Shown here: piece after piece, positions 34,000-46,935 of the stretch | Layout of the letters: the number at the start of each line of letters is the position of its first letter | How positions within the stretch are numbered: position 1 is the first letter of the stretch | Origin: Trileptium ribeirensis | Lineage: Eukaryota > Nematoda > Enoplea > Enoplida > Thoracostomopsidae | Reading direction: 5' to 3' | Assembly: GCA_030248225.1 (NCBI GenBank) | Contig: JASANE010012024.1 | Coordinates: forward strand, 1-64,000 | DNA: 64,000 nt | Program-made: the position numbers and the translations under genes | Notes under the pieces: generated by a model | What the model was told of the DNA's origin: nothing | Database searches by the model: none | What the model saw: the letters and a program-made list of their open reading frames with translations, nothing else

Positions 34000-36490
34000 G
34001 AGTTCACCACCAAAGTTGTCAACGAGTTTGTTCGGACATTCTGGAAAAAAGAGAAAACCGAGATAATCTGGTTATCGTTGGTGTTCCAGAATCACATAAA
34101 AACAATTGAATAGAACAGCGCTAACTTGGCCCGGGTTCATAATTACCGCAAAAGCTTTTAATTGAGCCTGTGGCTGTCGGAACAACTTTCCGTGACGGTC
34201 CGAAAAACCCTTCTGGTCGCATTCAAGGTTTCCTTTGCTATGATTGATACAAGATCGGAAATGTCTCCATCACGGGAATATTTTTAGCCAATCTAGACTT
34301 TGCTAAGCTATGTTGAAAACTGTTTATTCCACCCAACTATACTTATATAGAACTTTTGAAGGATAGAGAACGGCGTGCTAAAGTTCACTAGTTGAGAAGT
34401 CAAGGAAAACTCACTACATCAAAAATTGGAAGATTATGATTCGAGAGAACGAAAATATTAATGTGTCTTGTCCCAATTCAACGGTACAGCTTTTGGACAA
34501 CCGCTAGTAACGAGTCAATCGGATCGTGTTCGCGGACTATCGGTGCTCCTGTTTAATGCAAGGAGTCGTTGCAATAAATTATCAGATTTGATTTATATTT
34601 GTACAACTAAAACAAATTCTCTACAATTTTGATATGTGAATCTTGGTTTAGCTCTCGTATTCTCGTACTACTGATAGTTATATAAGTTCGATTATTTTGA
34701 CTCATGTTATGGTTAGGACTAGTGATACGACTAGGAAAGGAAATGGAGGCAGTGTTATAATATTTGTTCGAAGATCTTTGATTTCTTACGAGATTGATAA
34801 ACTTTACATAACAAATTTTTGAAGTGATTATGATAGATATATTTTTGTGATTCCGTCGTATCCGATTGTATCTTATTTATCGTTCGCCACCACCTAACGT
34901 GGTTAAAGGTAAATTAACATACAACTTATTAGTGATTTTGCAAATTCTAAATCGCCCAGGAATTTTGCGAAAGCTGGTATTGACTTAATTTCTGAAGGCT
35001 TGGACAGGATTACTTGGGAAGCTTTACGATCCGATGTGTCTGTGGACAATATGTTCATAAAATTTTTTGTGGTTCTATCTCGCCTTATTTCTGCTCTGTT
35101 CGGTTGCGCTTTCAGCAAGGCCTCTGAGTGGATCGTTAAAGAGTCATTGATGAAATTTTTAACCGGTAATTCTATAATTACACCAGAGCAATATTGTTTT
35201 CCTTCAAAAGAGTCTACCGTAGCTCAGTTACTGGCTTGTGCAAGCGACTCGACCAAATGTATCGACACAGGGCAATGTCTATATTGTTTACTTGGACATA
35301 ATCAAGGCCTTCGATGCTGTACTGCATGAAAGATTAATGGAAAACTTTGGAAAATTGAAATTGGGGTGAATTGCTGAAATGATTAGCCGATAATTTATAT
35401 AATCCACAGCAATACGTTCACATCGATGGTGCTGATTCTGATTATGATGCAGTAATATCTGGCGTTCCGCAGGGTAGCCTATTGGAGCCAATTTCATTTC
35501 TAGCATATATAAATGACATTGCTGAATTTGTATACATTTTCCAAATCAAAATATTTGCTGATAATTCAAAATTGTATTTTTGCTTTTAGAAGACGGAAGA
35601 TCGTAATCCTTATGAGCAAGTTGTAGCAAAAATTTGTCCTTACTATAATGAAAGTGGATCGAAAATCGCAGCTCAAAAAAGCGCTATTTTACACTTGGGA
35701 TACAATAACCATTTTAGAACATAATTTATGGATACTGAAACAATTCCTTCGTTCAGTACTGTGGTAGATTTAGGTGTGAACATCTGTAATAACTTGGAAT
35801 TTTCTGACCACGTATCTAAGATTAAAATTTAGTGTTTGAGTTTACTCAACTTAATTTTTCGCACCTTTGTTTCGAGAGGTAAATTTTGTAAAACCACTTT
35901 ACGTAACATTTCTTCGTTCACATCTGGAATATGCATCGCAAATTTGGAATCCTTATTTGAAAAAAGATATCGAAACAATTGAGTGCATATAAAGACTAGC
36001 TATTAAATGTTTACATGTAATACAGGGATTACTCAATGCTGATAGACTGTTAGTACGTGGTTTGGAATCGTTAGAAAGACGATATTTGCTTCATGATATT
36101 AGATGACCTATAAAATTATTCACGGACTCATAGACGTACAATTAGCTTATTTTTTAAATTAGGTACACATCAATTTGACGATCAGCTTTAAAAATCAAAC
36201 AGAAGTTCTCTCAATTAAACCTTCGAGAATACGGTTTATATATTAACAGAGTTGTGATTTGGTGGAACTCATTGCCTGACCACATTAGGCATTTCAAGCC
36301 TTCGGTGTTTCACAATTCGTTTTACACAATACATTTTTATTGTGTTTTGTTAATCTTAATAATCGGTTCATCAACTCAGGTCTTCCCTAACCATGTTTTT
36401 ATTTCGTTATTGTTCGTTTTTAATTGTAACAAGAGGCACGCGTGGCGACCCCCCTGCGCTTGGCATAAAAAGCATTAGATGCTAAGATTA
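34000..36490 (+). pseudogene. CR1/Jockey-type LINE 2, near full-length but degraded
   Basis: A second element starts just after the first. An ORF1-like segment near 34050 reads EKRENRDNLVIVGVPES, typical of LINE ORF1 proteins. The endonuclease start, VLLFNARSRCNKLSDLIYIC, is near 34546-34605. The reverse transcriptase follows in broken frames: YLDIIKAFDAVLHERLMENF near 35283, GVPQGSLLEPISFLAYINDI near 35462, FADN at 35554-35565, LEYASQIWNPYLKKDIETIE near 35923, and a tail with VIWWNSLPDHIRHFKPSVFH near 36253. Many stops and frameshifts separate these. The FADN motif lacks the second Asp of FADD. The 3' end appears to lie near 36480. Confidence 0.85.
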
Positions 36491-36673
36491 TTTTAACTAG
36501 AATTTCGTGACTCGACATGATGTCCTTCGGACGTTACATTCTATAACAATACCGCATAACTGATCCCATGATGCTTTGTCGTTTTACTTTACGTATGCAC
36601 ACGAGTCTTGTAACAAAGCGTCCTCGTAGTAATACATACTTGTATATGTTCTCCATATATATTATGCAAATAC

Positions 36674-37574
36674 TGAGAAAAATCGCAAAAGTGCTCACAT
36701 GATCGATAAGATTGTTGTTTTGGCTATCGATTGTGTGTGTGTCATTGTTCAGTTTTAAGTCAGCACACAAAATAGCATTATGCCGACAATAGTGCATTGT
36801 GAAATTCGGCGAATTGCATGGCGGGCGATTTCTTTGCTCATGCGCTGGGTTTGACTATGTTATGCGCAGCTACGCACTAGAAACTATTTCAAGCAAATAG
36901 TTCTTGTTTATAGGAGTGGATAGCCTGGGTTGTTTTCGATGGTGTATTGAGTTTTGTTGCATATGACATATGGTTGCCTTGGAACGACTTTGTTTGTACT
37001 GGGGTGGGATAAGCCAAAACATTTTGCTGTTAATAGTCCTGTAGTTCTCGGAATCACTGAGAGATGACAATCAAGTGCGTCGAAGCTTGGGTATTTAAGT
37101 CAGCACGCACTCTACTCTAGGCCTCACTTTAGTTCGACAGTCAGAGAGTTCGACGGTTGTTGTTTAGCCGCACTTCAGTTATTCGTCAGTCTTATTCTTA
37201 GTTATTGCGCGATAATTTAAAGTTTGTTCGTTGGTTGGTTCGCTAGCTATACTTCTACTTCTGTGGTTATCGTAAATCAGTCTTATATTGTGGTTTGGAC
37301 TTTACGGTGGTATTAACAGGTTACTTCTGTTCCTAGCAGCTTAAAGAGTTTGAACTTTAGCTCATTTGTTTTACGGCATAGAGGCATCCCTGCTTATCGG
37401 TTATTCGCGCAAGTAGCATCTCGGCATTCTATTATTGGGCGATTGTTGTGGATAATCACGCGGATCGTGGACATTAAGGCGGTACAAAGATTTTTGTTTG
37501 AAGAAATAAAGATAGAGACACTGCGGCATGATGATGAGTGTTAAAGAGCATGTGCTCACTTTTGCGATATTTTA
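36674..37574. mobile_element. roughly 0.9-kb segment bounded by 24-bp inverted repeats
   Basis: AAATCGCAAAAGTGCTCACA near 36680 is almost the reverse complement of GTGCTCACTTTTGCGATATT near 37556 (about 21 of 24 over the arms). Between them, plus-strand GGGTATTTAAG at about 37088 resembles a TATA box, and AATAAA at about 37505 a poly(A) signal. No transposase frame lies inside. Either a non-autonomous DNA transposon or an LTR-like unit is possible. Confidence 0.5.
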
Positions 37575-37599
37575 ACAAATAATTGTCTTTTGTGTTTGA

Positions 37600-40500
37600 A
37601 GATTTTATTGATTATTCAGTTCGGTGGATTTTGTGTTGGGGATTTTGTACGTGTGTACTTTACTCATCATTTCATTTGGAGTTGTTTGTTTAGAACTGCA
37701 GTACATTTACAGGGATTACTCATACTGAACCCGCGCATACTTCTTTTGCTGAGAATTGAGAGTGGAATTATTTGTGTATGCATGTATAGACAGTGATAGT
37801 ATTATAGCCTAGAGGCCAGGCTCAGAGATTAATTTGAGTATTTTTGGGGCATTCATTTGGTTTAAGCTGCACATTGAATTAAGCATCAGAGTTCATCGTT
37901 TTTCGTAACGACAGTAGGACATTCCCAAAAGTCCAGAGTGCTGAATTTCACCATAAAACCCTTGCGATTCGATCTATTCTTCGTTACATAATATTTATCA
38001 ATGGTAATATATAATTTTGACTGGTTAAATCAAAAACTAATAAACAAACACCATTCTTAGCAGCGGTAAAAATTAACTCGCTACGGGTTTTTTAGCGAAT
38101 TCAATTTATATCGCAAAGCCAAGAGTTTATTATAACAAATTTTGTAGAAGGGTATAGCACCCGATCACCTCAATTATTTTACCTTGCCCGACGATGTGGT
38201 CGCTTTTCTGTTTACCTCGACAAAGGTTGCAGAGGGGTCTTGCAAGGTTCTTAGAGGTGCTTCGGTCGGCTATCCCTCAATGTTTATGTTGGGTACTAAC
38301 CATTTAACAACAACGAATACGATTAGAGCATCAATAGGAGCCACTGGCGATTGTTACTTTTGCTATAACCCAATTTGTTATCGGACACTTATTAGGTAAT
38401 TGCGCCCACTAAGAAACCTTGAGGTAATAGTCGATGACGCAGGAAAAAATTTGGGATATCCCTAAGCACTACAAACATCCACATTATCCGATAGGGTAAA
38501 GTACATGAGTATGAGCCAGTGTTATAGCCTTGTACAAAAATTATTGTAATGTACTTTTAAATAAATTAAGACATTAAGAATCTGCGGAGCGTGCACTGCA
38601 ATAGGTGTCAGAATATAATGATATATAGAACGTGCAAGCGTTATTTACTACGGCGAAAAAAAACACATTAAAAACTTTTTTAAGTTAGTTTGATCTATAT
38701 TATAAATCACAATGTGAATTTGCAACGGTAATGCGCTAATATCCGGATATCTAGTATGGAGAGAACTCCATGGTATACACCTAATATAGTTGCAAAATGT
38801 GTGTTTGACGGCCACATTTATATTAATTAACGTGTACATGATATATGTGCTTCACAGTTCATCGCAGTATTATAGTTATTAGTAAAAAACGAAACCTTTA
38901 TTATGGTGCTGCTTCTATAAAGACGAAAGATGTGTAAAATATGTACTATATGTTGAATAGCTAAAATGTTTTTCTGTGACTGAAGTCCTAGAAATAAACA
39001 ATTATGACACGCAGCGTTCAGGTGCTAGCGTACATAGCGTAGTTTCAGCGCGAGTTGATCGCTGACTGTGGTAGTACTGTCGTGATAGTCCTGTGCCGGC
39101 TTTCAAGTCCCGACTGGACCATCCTAATGACCATTCGTTGATCTTTTCACAAACCTACCACAACAGAGTTGCTTAAAACAATAGCAACAAGTATGAACTT
39201 GGTAATTAGTTGCACGGAACAGACTCCTACCGCTTTCCAATTCAGGTTTATATATTTTGCGTGCATAGTGGGAAGCCCATTCAGAAACCGGCTATCTATT
39301 TGACAGTGGCTATAGGTTCTGAGCAGGAAAGGTGAAGAATCACATACCAGTGACCCACGATCCCTTGGGACACAGAGTAATCTGGACCCACAATATTTTA
39401 CAGACCCACCGATGACCCACTGATTAAAAGTGACCTACAAGTGATGCAGCTAAAATATCAATACTAGTTGACGCATAATACTGATGTGCCTTTTTGAAGG
39501 CCGCCAAAGTGTTTCAGTTTTGTGTATATAATTGTCGCATAAGCAATAATTGTCAACCGTTATTAAATTTTCCTCGTTGACATTCGCGAAATTCGCAGGT
39601 CAGCAGTTATGGGCCGTCACTGGGCCGGATGTGGGCTGTAATACGTTTACCACTGTCTATTAAAATAAGTGAATTAAGCGTAACTAGTGGCACTTTTTGA
39701 TATATATAATCTTCTATTTATACATAACCGACATTGTGTACCGTCTAGCATTTAACAACATATTATATTTTAAGTATATATTTTTATTATAAAAATAATA
39801 TGCGCAATGTTTAAGGATAGACCTCACAGCCGGCCATTGCCCAGTGCTAAAGACATCGCAATTTTTCTATAGCTTGCATAGGTGTGAGATTCGGTACTTG
39901 CTATAGTATACAGTACTAAACCTTTATGTGCGAATTGATTTTTGAACAAATGCTGAAGGAGCGTATTCGAATGTTAAATTCGTATCGTAGTAAGAGAAAC
40001 ATCGTGGCGGCCAGCTATCCAGCTGCCGTCGCCCAGCCGTGGAGCCGTCGGCGCGTCGTTGTACGACGGCTGGCCGTTTGATGCCAAAACCAATGAATAT
40101 CAATGAACATTATAATTGCCTTTCGGTTTACCAGAGGTTAGAATAACAATTAACATACCTAATGTTTTATTGAATGTTTGGCCAATTGTAAAGATAAGTT
40201 AAAATATATTTAGCAATCAGTTAGGGTGATCTAAGATGAGGGGCTAAAATGTGTGTATTTCAAATTTCACCTTAGTGTTGTCTAGAAAATTTTGTTTTAA
40301 TTTACAATTGTATGTCACTCATATTATCCGATGACACGTTTAATAAAACACGATCTAGGTGTTTGTGCGCCATGTCAACCTACCAATCCGGGGAGAAGAA
40401 CAAGCGTTCAAATCCAGTGGGCACTATTTCTTAAGTATATTTATTCGAGCTAATATATACACGGACGCATGACATCTAAGAACATAATAATATTATTATC

Positions 40501-41340
40501 AGAGCAACAATTTTTCATTATTTATCAAATAATTTTGCTTTGGAATAGGATTTTGCAAGAAATATTGATCCAACGTTTAAAAAATACTACAAACACAGAA
40601 ATTAAAAAAATTTTGACTAAGTGGGTTTCTTGTTTGCTGGAGATGCTTATAGCATTTTTTAACACGTTAAACACGTTGGTTTCACTGTTTGTAAAACCTA
40701 CATTATGTATGTTCTAAATCCTACAGGACGGTGCTGGACTCTAAAGGTGCTAAATGTCGGCACCAGAAAGTTAGACGTTTTTTCAAAACAGTGGTTATAA
40801 AGTTAGAACCAGTCTGTGAATGTGCTGAACTTTATTAAAGCAACTGCGCTTGTGCGGTATGTATCCGGGACGCAAATTGCTAGTCTGCATAGAGCGTGAA
40901 CAATAATAGAGTATGAAACTTTTATTTTTTTTATTTAAAGTTGAAATATCTAATTTTAGAAAGTTTCTGTCTTTTTGCTCACAAAAATATGGAAATAAAG
41001 TGCTGTATAGTTTTTTGACACGTGCTGAGTATGGCCGTATTTGTATCTTTTAGGTAGTGAAATAGATTTGTGGTACTTTGAAGGGGGTTCAAGAAGCTAA
41101 ATTTGGAACGTCAAAATGGGGACTAAGATAAGACTTTTCACACTTAGTCTGTTTCCATTCGCTTTGTTACCAGGTGGTAATTTATTTTTGCCGGAGAAGT
41201 GATAACTACAACAGAATAAAGTGTAGGGTGAACATATAATTAAAATCTAATTATATGTAATATCTAAATTAAATTTAATTAATTTAATCTAAATTAAATT
41301 TAACTGAATCTATATTTAATCAATGTAAAAATATTTGTCC
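37600..41340. other. no gene recognised
   Basis: AT-rich. Around 38240 a GVLQGS-like hexapeptide and at 38415 LRNLEVIVDD hint at a worn reverse transcriptase, but too little supports it. tRNA B-box-like GTTCAAATCC near 40409 may be SINE debris. The hairpin at 40008 is listed separately. Confidence 0.35.
40008..40076. repeat. GC-rich structured segment with nested stems
   Basis: CGGCCAGC (40008-40015) pairs exactly with GCTGGCCG (40069-40076). Inside, CGTCG/CGACG closes a 5-base loop (TTGTA), and several GCCGTCG/CGACGGC blocks can pair in alternative ways. It is an isolated 70-base GC island in AT-rich DNA. Confidence 0.5.
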
Positions 41341-41341
41341 T

Positions 41342-41590
41342 CAATAGCTAGCTGTGTTGCGAGCACTTAGGAATATTAATCGGAAAGTCGGATGTTCAAA
41401 TCCATGCCCAGGTTGCTCATCCCGTCATACCTCCGGGCTCGGTAAATTGACTATATGCGTACTAAAATGAACGATTTTGGGAACGCGACTTGTGGCTTCT
41501 GCGGCCACTCTGGACCTCTTACCAACCGAAAAGTCCAGGAAACTGAGATCGGTAGCGCTTCTTACTATGGCTGTATACAGCGGTAATATT
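41342..41590 (+). repeat. tRNA-derived SINE-like element
   Basis: Starts with a tRNA-like body: TAGCTAGCTGTGTTGCGAGC at the A-box end and GATGTTCAAATCC at the B-box position (41390-41402). An unrelated tail follows, with CTCCGGGCTCGGTAAATTGA, ACGATTTTGGGAACGCGAC, TTCTGCGGCCACTCTGGACC and CTGAGATCGGTAGCG. A tRNA head followed by a unique body and no coding frame is the usual SINE layout. The family was not named. Confidence 0.55.
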
Positions 41591-41914
41591 CAATATATAT
41601 TTTCATATATATTAAGTGCCCACCGTCAAGAATATAACGTTACTGCTTGTATAACGTTAATCTTTATTTGGGCCAATGTTACAAACATATTATAAAGTTT
41701 TGAATTGTTAACAACAAACATTGTAACGAGGAACATGCGGTAGACAGCTGTCATTTTTTTGTTTAAAAAATTTGTTTGTTATTTTTTTACAGCATATTAG
41801 CCACGCTATAGACATCTTCGTTTGCTTTTCTCTTTTACGAGGAAAATAAAATAACAACAGGTGAAAAATATTCGTGTAAAAGCGTGGGTATCGTTATAGC
41901 TACAAATAAGAACC

Positions 41915-42611
41915 ATGGCTGTTAAAAAGAAAGTTTCCGTTAAAAAGTTAAGGAGAGAGTTTAAGCTGGTATTTCTAAAAAGAAAAGTATCACAGCAGGT
42001 TATGTTGTTCGCGGTTTATACCGATGCCGAAATCCAGGATATAAGCTGAGAAGAACAAAAAGGATATATAGATCTGAGAATATGTACTTTTGCTCAAAAC
42101 AATTCAATACGCAATTTTAATTCTTACGCCTTAAACGGATGAGAAAAAGTAGAAAACGGTAAGGTGAGACAGCAGCCCGAACCATAAATTGCGCTGCATA
42201 TAGAAATGATAAAGACCCATTTAAAAGTGAGGAAGACGCTAGGGGAAATCTGCTAGTCGAAAAGTGGGGATCAGCCCTTGCCTCCGTTTGCTGGGCTCCT
42301 GAATATCACAATATCATGACCGTCGCGGCATTTATACAAATTAAAATGGAATATGATGCTCAAGATCCGAGGTCCCAGTGGTAGCCGGGTCCTCGGGGAA
42401 AGGGTGGTCTTAGGCATCCCAGAAGGGGTAAGCTGGTCGGCGGGTGTGGTGGTGGGGGTGCCGCGCTTTCAGTGACTACGGGTTCGGCGACTACAGCACC
42501 GTCAGGGGGTTGGTCAAGAAGTCTTGGAGGGGGCTAGGCGGACGGCGCTTCGAGCAGAAGCGGGGCTGGGGTCCAGGTCACCGAGGGTTACCCCTACCCA
42601 ACTTCCTATGA
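41915..42611 (+). pseudogene. unidentified protein-like fragments in a GC-rich patch
   Basis: Three consecutive plus-strand pieces look like protein rather than noise but match nothing I can name. 41915-42049 encodes a 44-residue basic peptide starting MAVKKKVSVKKLRREFKL. 42163-42384 lacks an ATG and includes KDPFKSEEDARGNLLVEKWG and MTVAAFIQIKMEYDAQ, ending at TAG. 42431-42611 contains FSDYGFGDYSTVRG, LVKKSWRGLGGRRFEQKR and a TGA. The frames differ, so if they came from one gene it is broken by indels or introns. Basic, Gly/Arg-rich content could suit a nucleic-acid-binding protein of a mobile element; this is only inference. Confidence 0.3.
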
Positions 42612-44337
42612 GCATGTATGATATTAGTTTCCGTATATCACTTTGGAACAAATTTTGGCATTCTGTGCTAATATCTGGCCAAATATACATACGGCTACAT
42701 ATACGGTGAACTGCAATAAAACAATGTAGTAATGTCATATTGTTTCATAAGACTACATCGATCACCGCATTGAAACATTACCAGAGGCAAAGCTGTCGTC
42801 AGTATTTTTCATTCAACACATAATCGCATATATGCTAGAAATGTTTTCATCAGCGAATGCAACTGAATTCTAAAGACAGAGCAGCTTCTACTGGCTATGT
42901 GGCCTTTAATGTAATGACTAGATAACCATCATGATCGTTAATCTATTCCGAGAAAAGGCGTAAACAACATTTTCGCCTTGATAGATATATGTTAATGCCA
43001 GATTATACTAAATCTTCTCAAACCCAAGACATCAAATTAGCAGTAATTGGAAAACAGTGTAACTAAATACACGAGTGCACATCAATACACGAGTATATCA
43101 TTAGATTATCAGCTTAGAGTAGGCCTGCTTAAAGCTTTCAGTTAAAGCTCCTTATAAGAACGATTATCATAAACGTTAGAAACAATTTGTATTTCGACAT
43201 ATCAGAAATAACAGCAATCCAATCATTGTTCACACCTTCAACGGAGAGATCTTAATATGACTTTCAATTTTTTTGTACCTTATTCTTCTTTACAAACTCA
43301 GCAGTTGCCTGAGAAGCTTGAGTGCAATGAAACAAACACTTTATCGCTGCCGTAATATATATGCATTGTTGGTATCAAATATATGTGAATATATATAAAT
43401 ACTATCGGATCCAACGTTAAGACGGCGGTCGCCCCTTTTACAATACAGACATACGACATAACGCTCAAATATGCGCATAATATAAAAAACGGGTATACAA
43501 ATTTTAGCCGAAAAAATTTCAGCAAAGACCATCTCCTTATAAAAAAATTTTAGCAAAAGTAGATCTTTTTGATAAATTTCTGGATCCGTCACAGTATACA
43601 GTTAATATCTGGTATGCTTAAAAATTGTGTAAGTAGTTTGTATTTTTTTGTTTGATACGCTTAGTACGTACAAAGCATGAAGAAATAATTCAAGAGAAAT
43701 AAAAACGTCAATACTAAACATGAGTTCAATCGAAACCGCCATAGATATCAACATAAGATGACATCGCTGCAGGTTAGATATATAATAAATCAGTGCACAC
43801 AGTGAAAAATTATATTTCATAAACCGTTAAATGAGCAGCAGTTATACAGTGTAAATACAATAAACAATAATATATAAATATATATATATTTAACGAAGCA
43901 ACGGAACCCCACGTCTGTGGGGACAGGTGATACAGGTGATATACACACATTTATATATAATTTATTCAATATAAATTCGGTCTAATACAAACTTGTCTAG
44001 ATATCTATCGAATTAACCTCTGAAATACTTGAAGCGTTATTTATATATTTTAAACATTCTGATATCTGTGTTATATATCGATAGTGTGGGTATCGATAGC
44101 ACAATCGTTGTTTTCGTCTCAAAACTGTCAGTATAATCAAAAGTTCATAATAAAAATTTATACAAAAGTATCACACTTGGTCATACTCATGTACTTTGCA
44201 TTGTCCGATAATATGGCCGTTTCTCAACCCAGACCCCAAGATGTGTAAGAGTTAAAGGCCCGCCGATAACTCCTACTGCGGATTTAATCAAGCAATGACC
44301 AATTTTGATTAACCCTTAAACGCCTGAATGTATCGCA

Positions 44338-44480
44338 CTATGTTTGCCGTGTTTGCTGATGACCTGATTACTTGATAGCTGGTGTCCCAGAGAATCTTCG
44401 GGCGGGTTCAAGCACCACCAGAGAACCTTGTGGCTTACCTCAGCAATCTGTGGAGGGTATGCCGAAAACGACCACACCAC
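44338..44480 (+). pseudogene. possible reverse-transcriptase scrap
   Basis: MFAVFADDL at 44340-44366 matches the hydrophobic (F/Y)ADD active-site motif. A stop follows, and a shifted frame reads AYLSNLWRVCRK. The fragment is too short to place in a family. Confidence 0.3.
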
Positions 44481-44619
44481 CAGATAAGGCAAAGTATACG
44501 AGTAATACCAATAGTGGATTAGCGAGAAGTACGACACTTCCCTGCACTCTAACGTTAACCCGTGTTTGATGACGCGGGCGTTTTCGGCCTGACCCCCTGG
44601 CCCCACGCAGTTTTTTTAT

Positions 44620-46650
44620 TTTTTTTTGTGGGAGGGGGTTTTATTTTTTTTCTGGGAGGGGGTCGGTTGAACCGGTAGCAGCTTATAATAGCGGATGTAA
44701 CAGGTAATACAAATTATCATCTACCGTTGGGCCATACTGCACTAAATTAGGAAAAATACACTGTTTAAATCAAATAGCCTCTTTACAAAAAGATAATAGT
44801 TGTGAAATACAACCATATAGCACCCTAGTTGTGCATTTTATTGCTCATGGCTATGTCCAAAGCAAAGTTGTGACGCTGTGATAGACTTGTTTAATACCAA
44901 TTAATTATGTTAAACTATATAAATTCAACCTAATAATATATAACCATCTTGCTTGGGCTCAATTTTTTAGATTCGACGTTGTCGTCGAACCGCTCTTGAA
45001 TAATAATGACCGGCCCACGATGCAAGATTACAGAAAAATTCCACAACTACCTTTGACCAATGAAGTTTAATCTTAAATCAGACTATTAAATTAGAAACAC
45101 GCTAATAGGAACCTAATTATGTGTAATTAATAAAGTGCACAATAGATTATATTATATTTCACGATACACTAAGAACGTACATTCTCATGGCTGTGGCGAA
45201 GATTACCTCCCCTGAGGTTCAGATTAGTCCCTTGCTTATCTCTCCGGAGGTACCCTGGTCTGTCCATCCCCTTCGGTACGAGGAACATTTTAGCAAAAAC
45301 AGGCGGAAGTCTGTGGTAAATATGTAAAAATTGAGCAATAATTGGGGGAAAATTGATAAATCGAGAGAAAATTTAGACCAATTTTCAGTCACACAAAATT
45401 CAACATTATATGCCTGTGACGACCACCCCCCGTCGACTAGCTGATCCTCCTGGGAACGACCTAGCCCCCACCCCTAAACGCACCCGCTATTTCCCCTGGG
45501 ACTTCGGTGCTCTCCCTTGTGTGACTAAGAACCTGGAATGAAAGCAAACCGTTGTCGTAACCGTCTGACAAAAGACCCATGCACTACGAACTACTTTTTC
45601 TTAGATCCAACCCTAGCCTGAAATTTTCTTCCATTTTTGTATTTATTTAAGATTCATGATAATCAAATCAATGTCGATGATCAGCACCTTTGTTAATTTA
45701 ATTTTTAAGGCCACAACTTTCTCCAATATGTCCCCTAGCTATGTTCCTGAAATTTTTGGATCGATATAAACCCTTACCGATAAATTCTGTGGCGCCTTTC
45801 TCATAAAAAATCAAAGTTAAGCTATGCCTATCTACGTGATTTACTTTGGTACTGCTGAGCTTGTTATCTTGACGTTTCATCAATGAAATTAGACGCGTAT
45901 TGTCAGTTGTATAAATAAACATGTCGTTCGAAGTTTACATAGCTGAAAGCAACAGTCAGCAAACCAAGTAAAATAATAAAAATTAAAGCGCGGTAAAACT
46001 ATGTCCCAGGCGTAATTCCCACGGGGTAACTTAAATATAACAACACAAATATTAATTAATTCAAATTGTTAAATGACAGGAAATTATATGAGATATCTCA
46101 GAATAAAACTTTCGGCCAAACTTTCCGTACGTCACATTTGGTTTCAATTTTCAACTTTTTACTGATGGTGCAGTGGCTGGATATGATGGAAATTGGAAAT
46201 ATAATTACAAATAGTACAGAGTCGTTATTATAACAATGTGTGACTAATATGTATATATAGCGTTTGAATCACGCCTATATTACGTGCACTGCAACGTTAG
46301 GTTGCACAGCGCCTCTTATTATATATCTTTTCTTGTGGCACTCCGCGGCCTATAATGTTTACTTTGAATAAATATATACCATGACTGGCATTGTACCAAG
46401 CACACATTGTTGAAGTTTTTTTTGTGGCTGGTTTAACAAGGTGCCGCATGCGGCTGTAAATTTAACATAAAATTATAATTGTTGTATGGCTGATATATAA
46501 TCAAGACAGCACTTTAAGCTATATACCAAGTGGTTTTCGAAGCTAATAACAAATGTGATGCTGTCTTTTCAACACACCACTATAATTTTATGCACTGTTG
46601 TCCTGAAACATTTCTATTCCAGCTTTACAATGCTTACCATGGTTTTTAAT
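44620..46650. other. no gene recognised
   Basis: AT-rich, apart from low-complexity T/G tracts near 44610-44665 and C-rich patches at 45200-45270 and 45420-45520. The minus-strand frame 45698-45922 has no identifiable motif. Confidence 0.35.
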
Positions 46651-46655
46651 AGCGC

Positions 46656-46659
46656 TTAA
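46656..46659. repeat. TTAA target site, left flank of piggyBac
   Basis: TTAA directly precedes the element end CCCGGTTTTGCCC. The same tetramer follows the right end at 49451-49454, as expected for piggyBac insertion. Confidence 0.9.
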
Positions 46660-46790
46660 CCCGGTTTTGCCCGAGTTTTTATTTTTCAAATTTTCACCCT
46701 AAAATGAAAGCATAGGTCGAATGGATATCCAGAATAACCTTTTTGTCCCCAAATATTAATTACTGCTTTTAGGGGGGCTGATTTTCTCCC

Positions 46791-46820
46791 TGTCCCAAAC
46801 GGGAACACTGGGCACGAATA
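46791..46820 (-). repeat. piggyBac left subterminal repeat
   Basis: TCCCAAACGGGAACACTGGG is the inverse of the right-side subterminal units and continues with CACGAATAGG, matching TGCCCATTCGTGCC-type flanks on the other side. It is a likely transposase-binding site, inferred from position and repetition. Confidence 0.75.
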
Positions 46821-46935
46821 GGTACACTAACTATCTGAACTGATTACAACAAACACGCTACAGGAAATCGATGTTTTACAGTCGAAATGTTAAACTATGC
46901 GTCCTTGAACATATTTTTTGAAACGCGCGCTCTTG

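Noticed and set aside
36674..37574. Solo LTR with TATA box and AATAAA
   Set aside because: No TG...CA ends with a short target duplication could be found; the inverted repeats argue for another type of element.
38200..38520. Reverse-transcriptase relic (GVLQGS and LRNLEVIVDD)
   Set aside because: Only two very short matches in different frames; not enough to distinguish from chance.
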